From: Aquisalinus flavus
GTDB taxonomy: Bacteria > Pseudomonadota > Alphaproteobacteria > Caulobacterales > Parvularculaceae
DNA length: 64,000 nucleotides
Direction: 5' to 3'
Assembly (NCBI RefSeq): GCF_022559625.1
Contig: NZ_CP042288.1
Coordinates: 2,800,155 to 2,864,154 of the forward strand
Translations under genes and position numbers: made by a program
Part shown: piece after piece, positions 60,550 to 64,000 of the stretch
How the letters are laid out: every line of letters starts with the position of its first letter
Numbering within the stretch: position 1 is the first letter of the stretch
The notes under the pieces: model-generated
The model's database searches: none
Told to the model about the DNA's origin: nothing
The model's input: only the letters and a program-made list of their open reading frames with translations

Positions 60550-63500
60550 TCAAGCCTTTTCCGCCGTGTCCCTCTGGTTCAGGCGCTGCAAAAGCGCGTG
60601 ATCCATCATTTCCGCCGGCAGAGGCATCAGGCGCGGCACCCAGGTCCACAACAGGGCGCAGTCGACCTGATGGTCCTTATAGATTTCCTGCATCAGGTGA
60701 CGATAGGCGGCCATCTGCGCGACATAGGCTCGCGGTGCATCGTCCACCCGCTCTGGCGGCGGGCGGTTGGTCTTGTAATCGACGATCAGGACACGGCCTC
60801 CAGATATGGCGAGGCGGTCGATCTGCCCACTGATGATTGCGCCCTCGATGGAGCCCATCACCGGCACTTCGGCGCGGGAGCCGAGGGCGAAGACCGGCGC
60901 GAAGGCAGGGTCGGTCAGAACGCCGAGCGCCTCCCTCGTCCAGCCCTCGAAATGGGCCGAGAGATCGGGGTAATGGCGGATGAGCAGGCGCGAGGCTGCG
61001 GCCTCGCGATCGGCCGCTGCCACGTCGGGCAGGCGTTCCAGCAGCAGGTGCAGGGCATTGCCGCGAGTAAAGGGCGTGAGACCCGACCCATCCGGCGCGG
61101 CCAACGGCGCGTAGGCGGCAGGCTCAGCGGCCGGGCTGTCAGTGTCGCGCTCCAGCGACCCGCCGAGGGTCGATGGGCTGATCATCCGCGGCGGTACTTC
61201 CTTCACGGCCGGGCGGCGTAGCCAGTCCGGCACAGGGACAGCCGGTCTTGCCGTGTGCGGATCTTCATCTCTGGGCTGTTCTTCCTGACCGGAAGAATAG
61301 ACCCGCGCGTTGCCGCCCCATGGCATCTCATCGCCCTCGGCGACGAGCCCCCGGTTCTTGATCCGCCGGAAAGCGGCATCGGCCAGCGCATACCAGCTGC
61401 ATTCATTTCCGGGTTTGGCGAGAAACGTGTCCAGCCTGGTCGTTCCCGGCAGCGTCCCGCACAGATAAAGCCTGTCCTCGGCCCGCGTCGCCGCCACATA
61501 CAGCAGCCGGCGGTATTCCTCCGCCTTCAGCGCAATGGCATGCTCGCGCGCTGCGGCACTGGCGCCGTTGTCGCCATCCTTTGACGGCAGCAGGAAATAG
61601 TATCCCGGCTGCGGGGCATAGCCGCCACCGGTCCGACTGTCTGTCTGCGGGCCTGCGGGCACGGGGCTTTTCAGTCTGGCGTAATTGGCATAGCCCATAT
61701 CGGCGAGGAAGACGATCGGCGCTTCCAGCCCCTTGGCCCCATGAACCGTCATGATACGAACGACGTCTTCATCACCACCGATTTCCTTCTTCAGGTCGCT
61801 ATCGAGACCTTCGATATGGTCAAGAAAGCCCTGCAGCGAGCGCGGATTACCGCTTTCGAAAGTCAGCGCCTCGGACAGTAATTCCTGCAGCACGTCGCGC
61901 GCGCCGGTGCCGAGGCGGGCATAGAAGCGCTTCCAGCCGGACGGCGAGCCGGTCTCCAGCAATTGCGTGTAGAACGCATAGGGTCCGCGATTGCGCCCGG
62001 TATGGATCGCCTGTTTCAGGCGCTCCACGGCCGTTCGGCATTTTTCGTCGCCGCTCTCCACCAGCACATGCCACAGGCTACGTCTTCCGCGTCCATGGGC
62101 GATGGCGAACAGGTCGTCGTCGCTAAAGCCGAAAAGCGGGCTCTTCAATACCTCGGCGAGGCTGAGATCATCCGTCTGCTGCAGGGCAAAGCGCGTCGCC
62201 GAGCGCATGTCCTGCGCGGCGATATGGTCCATCAGCTTGACCCGGTCGGACCCGGCGGTCGGCACGCCCTCACTGACCAGCGCACGGACGATCTCCTGGA
62301 ACACCCGCCCGCGGCTCTGGCACAGGATCATCACATCGCTCGGCCGCACCGGTCGTCCGCGTGCCGCCAGCATCTCGCCTTTGTCCAGCCAGTCCTTGAT
62401 GGTCCGGGCAATATGGCGGGCGAGCACTTGCGCCGGGTCGTCCTGGCCCGGCGTGTCGACCGGCACGTGCCAGGGCTTGATCTCGGGCCTGTCGCTTTTC
62501 TGGACCAGAGGCCACAGCTCGACATGGCCGGCATGGCCGATCCGCGCGGCCTGATGGCGCATGGGATTAACCTCGCTGACGCCGGTCGCGGCCAGGGCAT
62601 CGGTGAACATCTCGTCGACAAAGCCGAGCACCGGCGCGGTCGAGCGAAACGAAACGGTCAGCTCCTCGATGCTGAAGGGCCGCTCCGCCGTTGTGATGAT
62701 CTCGTTCAGGCGCGACTGCTGCGCCTGGAACAGGCCGACATCGGCGCCCTGGAAGGAATAGATCGATTGCTTCTCGTCGCCGACAACAAAGACAGTACGC
62801 TGATCTTCTCGTGCGCCCTTGCCGGCGAAAAATTCCAGAAGCGGGCCCTCGATCACATTCCACTGGCTGCCGCTCGTATCCTGTGCCTCGTCGACCAGCA
62901 AGTGGTCGATCCCCTGATCGAGCTTGTACAGCACCCATGTCGCCGCGCGGTCATGGAACAGCGCGGCCGTGCGGGCGATCAGGTCATCGAAATCGAGCAT
63001 GCCGCGCCGGGCCTTGTCCGCTTCATAGGCGTCGTACACGAACAAGGCGAGCCGGTAGAGCGCCCGGGTCGACTGGAAGATGTCGACGCCGTTCAGCATA
63101 TCTCTGGCCTGCTGCACGGTCTCGGCAATCTCCTGCAGGGTTTCATCGGCCCCCGGCACGGCTTTCTGGCCGGCCTTGTTGGTGAGGCGCTTGCGCGGAT
63201 CGCCCGCCTTGGTGAAGGCAAAACCCGTCGCCGCCTCGAAATGGGTTTCCGCATCGGTGCAGTGGCGCATCGCCCGGAGACTGGCAGCGGATGTCTTGTC
63301 GTCTTTCCCGCCTTCGTCGAGGGCATCGACACTGGCGTCGATGAAATCGTGCCAGGCTTCGCAGGCGGTCATCAGCTCGGCAAGGATGGTTGCCCGGTCA
63401 AGGGCCGGGTCGACCTCGAGATAGTCCGCCAACTGACTGAAAAAGGCATCAAGCCCGCCAGCGGCATGGACAGCAACGCCGATCTCCCGCCCGCGATTGG

Positions 63501-64000
63501 CGAGGAAGGCAATATGCCGGCGGATATCCTCCTCCTGCAGGCGGTCGGTGAGCAGCAGGAAATCGTCGCGCTCCTCCCCGCCATCGCGCCATAGCCGTTC
63601 GGCAAGACTGTCGATGATGGCGTCGATCCGGCCCGTCGCGTCGGCCTCCTCCATCACCGAGAAGCCGGGGGAAATGCCGGACTCCAGAGGAAAGCGCTTC
63701 AGTACGCTTTCGCAGAAGGAATGGATGGTCTGGATCTTCAGCCCGCCCGGCGCCTCCAGCGCCCGCGCGAACAGCTTGCGCGCATCGGAGAGGTCCTGTG
63801 CCGTGCGCGGTGCATCGTCGAGCTTGCGCAATTCCTCGCGCAGGTTCGCGTCATCCATCAGCGCCCAGCTGCCGAGGCGCCTGAACAGCCGGTCGGCCAT
63901 CTCCGCTGCTGCGGCCTTGGTAAAGGTGATGCACAAAAGCTTCGAGGGCTGATGACCGGCCAGCAACAGCCGCATGACCCGGTCGGTCAGCACCTTGGTC
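60550..64000 (-). CDS. addA: AddA double-strand break repair helicase-nuclease (5' end outside window)
   Basis: At least 1150 residues of the AddA subunit, the UvrD-like helicase and RecB-like nuclease that processes double-strand breaks with AddB. The visible part begins T-K-V-L-T-D-R, just after the Walker A motif, whose first residues are outside the window. Other motifs are LLVDEAQDTSGSQW (Walker B), VGDEKQSIYSFQGAD, V-H-G-A-K-G-L-E-A and YVAATRAEDRLYLCG. The nuclease motif is VLIVDYKTNRPP, near the C-terminus. addB should lie upstream, beyond the edge. Confidence 0.96.
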   Translation of the reverse strand, partial: TKVLTDRVMRLLLAGHQPSKLLCITFTKAAAAEMADRLFRRLGSWALMDDANLREELRKLDDAPRTAQDLSDARKLFARALEAPGGLKIQTIHSFCESVLKRFPLESGISPGFSVMEEADATGRIDAIIDSLAERLWRDGGEERDDFLLLTDRLQEEDIRRHIAFLANRGREIGVAVHAAGGLDAFFSQLADYLEVDPALDRATILAELMTACEAWHDFIDASVDALDEGGKDDKTSAASLRAMRHCTDAETHFEAATGFAFTKAGDPRKRLTNKAGQKAVPGADETLQEIAETVQQARDMLNGVDIFQSTRALYRLALFVYDAYEADKARRGMLDFDDLIARTAALFHDRAATWVLYKLDQGIDHLLVDEAQDTSGSQWNVIEGPLLEFFAGKGAREDQRTVFVVGDEKQSIYSFQGADVGLFQAQQSRLNEIITTAERPFSIEELTVSFRSTAPVLGFVDEMFTDALAATGVSEVNPMRHQAARIGHAGHVELWPLVQKSDRPEIKPWHVPVDTPGQDDPAQVLARHIARTIKDWLDKGEMLAARGRPVRPSDVMILCQSRGRVFQEIVRALVSEGVPTAGSDRVKLMDHIAAQDMRSATRFALQQTDDLSLAEVLKSPLFGFSDDDLFAIAHGRGRRSLWHVLVESGDEKCRTAVERLKQAIHTGRNRGPYAFYTQLLETGSPSGWKRFYARLGTGARDVLQELLSEALTFESGNPRSLQGFLDHIEGLDSDLKKEIGGDEDVVRIMTVHGAKGLEAPIVFLADMGYANYARLKSPVPAGPQTDSRTGGGYAPQPGYYFLLPSKDGDNGASAAAREHAIALKAEEYRRLLYVAATRAEDRLYLCGTLPGTTRLDTFLAKPGNECSWYALADAAFRRIKNRGLVAEGDEMPWGGNARVYSSGQEEQPRDEDPHTARPAVPVPDWLRRPAVKEVPPRMISPSTLGGSLERDTDSPAAEPAAYAPLAAPDGSGLTPFTRGNALHLLLERLPDVAAADREAAASRLLIRHYPDLSAHFEGWTREALGVLTDPAFAPVFALGSRAEVPVMGSIEGAIISGQIDRLAISGGRVLIVDYKTNRPPPERVDDAPRAYVAQMAAYRHLMQEIYKDHQVDCALLWTWVPRLMPLPAEMMDHALLQRLNQRDTAEKA

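Noticed and set aside
61963..63594. A 543-codon frame antisense to addA
   Set aside because: Shadow of the helicase gene; no ribosome site and no domain.

Overview
The window is a chromosomal stretch of an alphaproteobacterium with high GC and dense coding. The evidence is gene content and gene order: rimP-nusA-YlxR/L7Ae-infB, the chain miaB-phoH-ybeY-corC-lnt-XRE-metK-trmB, sdhCDAB, hrcA near rph, bfd-bfr, and an AddA-type recombination nuclease instead of RecBCD. The order looks like a marine or soil group near Hyphomonadales, Maricaulales or Parvularculales, but I cannot fix the genus from sequence alone. No tRNA, rRNA, CRISPR array, transposase or integrase was seen.

Layout. 1-4.7 kb: end of a threonine/serine dehydratase, a small lipoprotein, a compact arsenic operon (arsR-arsC-acr3-arsH, minus strand) whose operator overlaps the arsR start codon, and a 2-hydroxyacid dehydrogenase. 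4.7-10.1 kb: an NhaC antiporter and the sdhCDAB operon with a readable promoter and terminator. 10.3-16.5 kb: a more variable area with a YbjN-like secreted protein, an orphan 342-residue protein behind a perfect inverted repeat, and a run of small membrane proteins, an HTH regulator and a CPBP protease behind tandem operator palindromes. A zinc peptidase follows, whose Shine-Dalgarno site lies in a hairpin. 16.5-18.0 kb: a glycosyltransferase and a 2OG-Fe(II) oxygenase.

18.0-21.3 kb is the most unusual part. A two-gene cassette lies between two 332-bp direct copies of the 3' end of prfC plus its downstream palindrome; the loop of the palindrome is inverted in one copy. The larger cassette gene codes for a protein with 14 cysteines spaced exactly 11 residues apart, a hydrophobic middle and a C-terminal metzincin-like HExxHxxxxxH site. 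I know no described family with this architecture.

21-36.8 kb: prfC, an amidohydrolase, a SodC-like protein, an M3 oligopeptidase, pyrF, nth, several uncharacterised membrane proteins and lipoproteins, an orphan ABC ATPase, a DUF2807 protein, a secreted GH11 xylanase, a PlsC-like acyltransferase and RNase PH. 36.9-43.8 kb: a hybrid histidine kinase, hrcA, a DUF305 protein, an MscS channel, bacterioferritin with its ferredoxin behind a Fur-like box, and a glycosyltransferase. 44-60 kb: core RNA, translation and envelope genes in a conserved order. 60-64 kb: thioredoxin and the 3' part of addA, which runs out of the window.

All functional names come from recognising motifs by eye. No database search was run.
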